A DNA stretch of 14,611 nucleotides from Blastocatellia bacterium (GTDB lineage Bacteria; Acidobacteriota; Blastocatellia; Chloracidobacteriales; JADJPF01): NCBI GenBank assembly GCA_023265235.1, contig JAHFUF010000040.1, positions 1 through 14,611 of the forward strand, given 5' to 3'. The notes beneath the pieces were generated by a model. It did no database searches, was not told where the DNA came from, and saw nothing but the letters and a program-made list of their open reading frames with translations. Positions 14,420 to 14,611 of this stretch are shown piece by piece. A program made the translations under genes and the position numbers. How positions within the stretch are numbered: position 1 is the first letter of the stretch; every line of letters begins with the position of its first letter.

Positions 14420-14611
14420 CTATGCTTTAGTACTACAAATATCATCTTCTTTTATAAAGCTATGGTAGTTACGATAGATTTGGTGAAGTTTAGCAGGAAT
14501 AGCCAAGCTAAGCACTGCAACCAGTGTAACAAAAACCTCTATCGACCTAGGTAAAGCTCTAATTTGAAGTGATATTGGAGCAAGCATAAAAATAAGGCCA
14601 ACATGAAAAGC
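14420..14611 (-). CDS. C-terminal end of a membrane protein cut by the right edge
   Basis: An open minus-strand frame enters from the right edge and ends in TAG at 14422-14420, giving the last 63 residues of a protein. Two hydrophobic segments are visible: V-G-L-I-F-M-L-A-P-I-S (residues 4-14 of the fragment) and V-F-V-T-L-V-A-V-L-S-L-A-I-P (26-39). They are joined by a short R-A-L-P-R-S loop and followed by a charged tail with L-H-Q-I-Y-R-N-Y-H. This looks like a polytopic inner-membrane protein; I do not recognise the family. It stops 37 bases before the esterase start, so the three genes could be one operon. Confidence 0.7.
   Translation of the reverse strand, partial: AFHVGLIFMLAPISLQIRALPRSIEVFVTLVAVLSLAIPAKLHQIYRNYHSFIKEDDICSTKA

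Overview
The window is AT-rich (about 37% G+C by eye) bacterial chromosome with ordinary coding density. Several genes carry Sec or lipoprotein signal peptides, and there is a lipoprotein-carrier-like set, so the host is a Gram-negative (diderm) bacterium. Three things resemble Acidobacteriota (Blastocatellia-like) genomes: the style of the S9 peptidase, a small single-span membrane protein with a W-S-Y-E-R-G-S-W-Q-Y-D segment, and the MobB-like P-loop protein. This assignment comes from family resemblance only and was not tested by search. No tRNA, rRNA, CRISPR array, transposase, integrase or phage gene was seen.

Layout. At positions 1-9 a minus-strand gene begins and runs off the left edge. 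A plus-strand gene (249-1277) encodes TPR-like helices, a Tyr-Gln-x-Pro repeat linker and a C-terminal PATAN/DUF4388 domain. Facing it is a minus-strand pair made of a tiny monoheme cytochrome c-like protein and the 16S rRNA m5C methyltransferase rsmB. The pair reads from a good promoter at 3154-3181. A plus-strand lipoprotein (3206-3766) diverges from that pair and ends at a strong hairpin.

From 7925 down to 3811 lies a minus-strand group: a LolB-like/DUF4292-like lipoprotein, a MacB/LolC-type FtsX permease, a LolD/MacB-type ATPase overlapping it, a small single-span membrane protein, and a LolA-like periplasmic protein. Together they look like a compact, divergent lipoprotein-trafficking (Lol-like) operon. 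This is the most coherent system in the window.

Further right, all on the minus strand and apparently in separate units, are a secreted S9-family peptidase (8207-10231) with a clear terminator, a MobB-like P-loop protein with a Cys/His cluster, and an NAD(P)-dependent aldehyde dehydrogenase. The last group is a possible three-gene operon: a membrane protein cut by the right edge, a secreted alpha/beta-hydrolase esterase, and a secreted beta-sandwich protein. Three database-style starts were corrected inward: the permease to 6792, the dehydrogenase to 12704 and the small membrane protein to 4965. The MobB-like gene probably starts at 11097.
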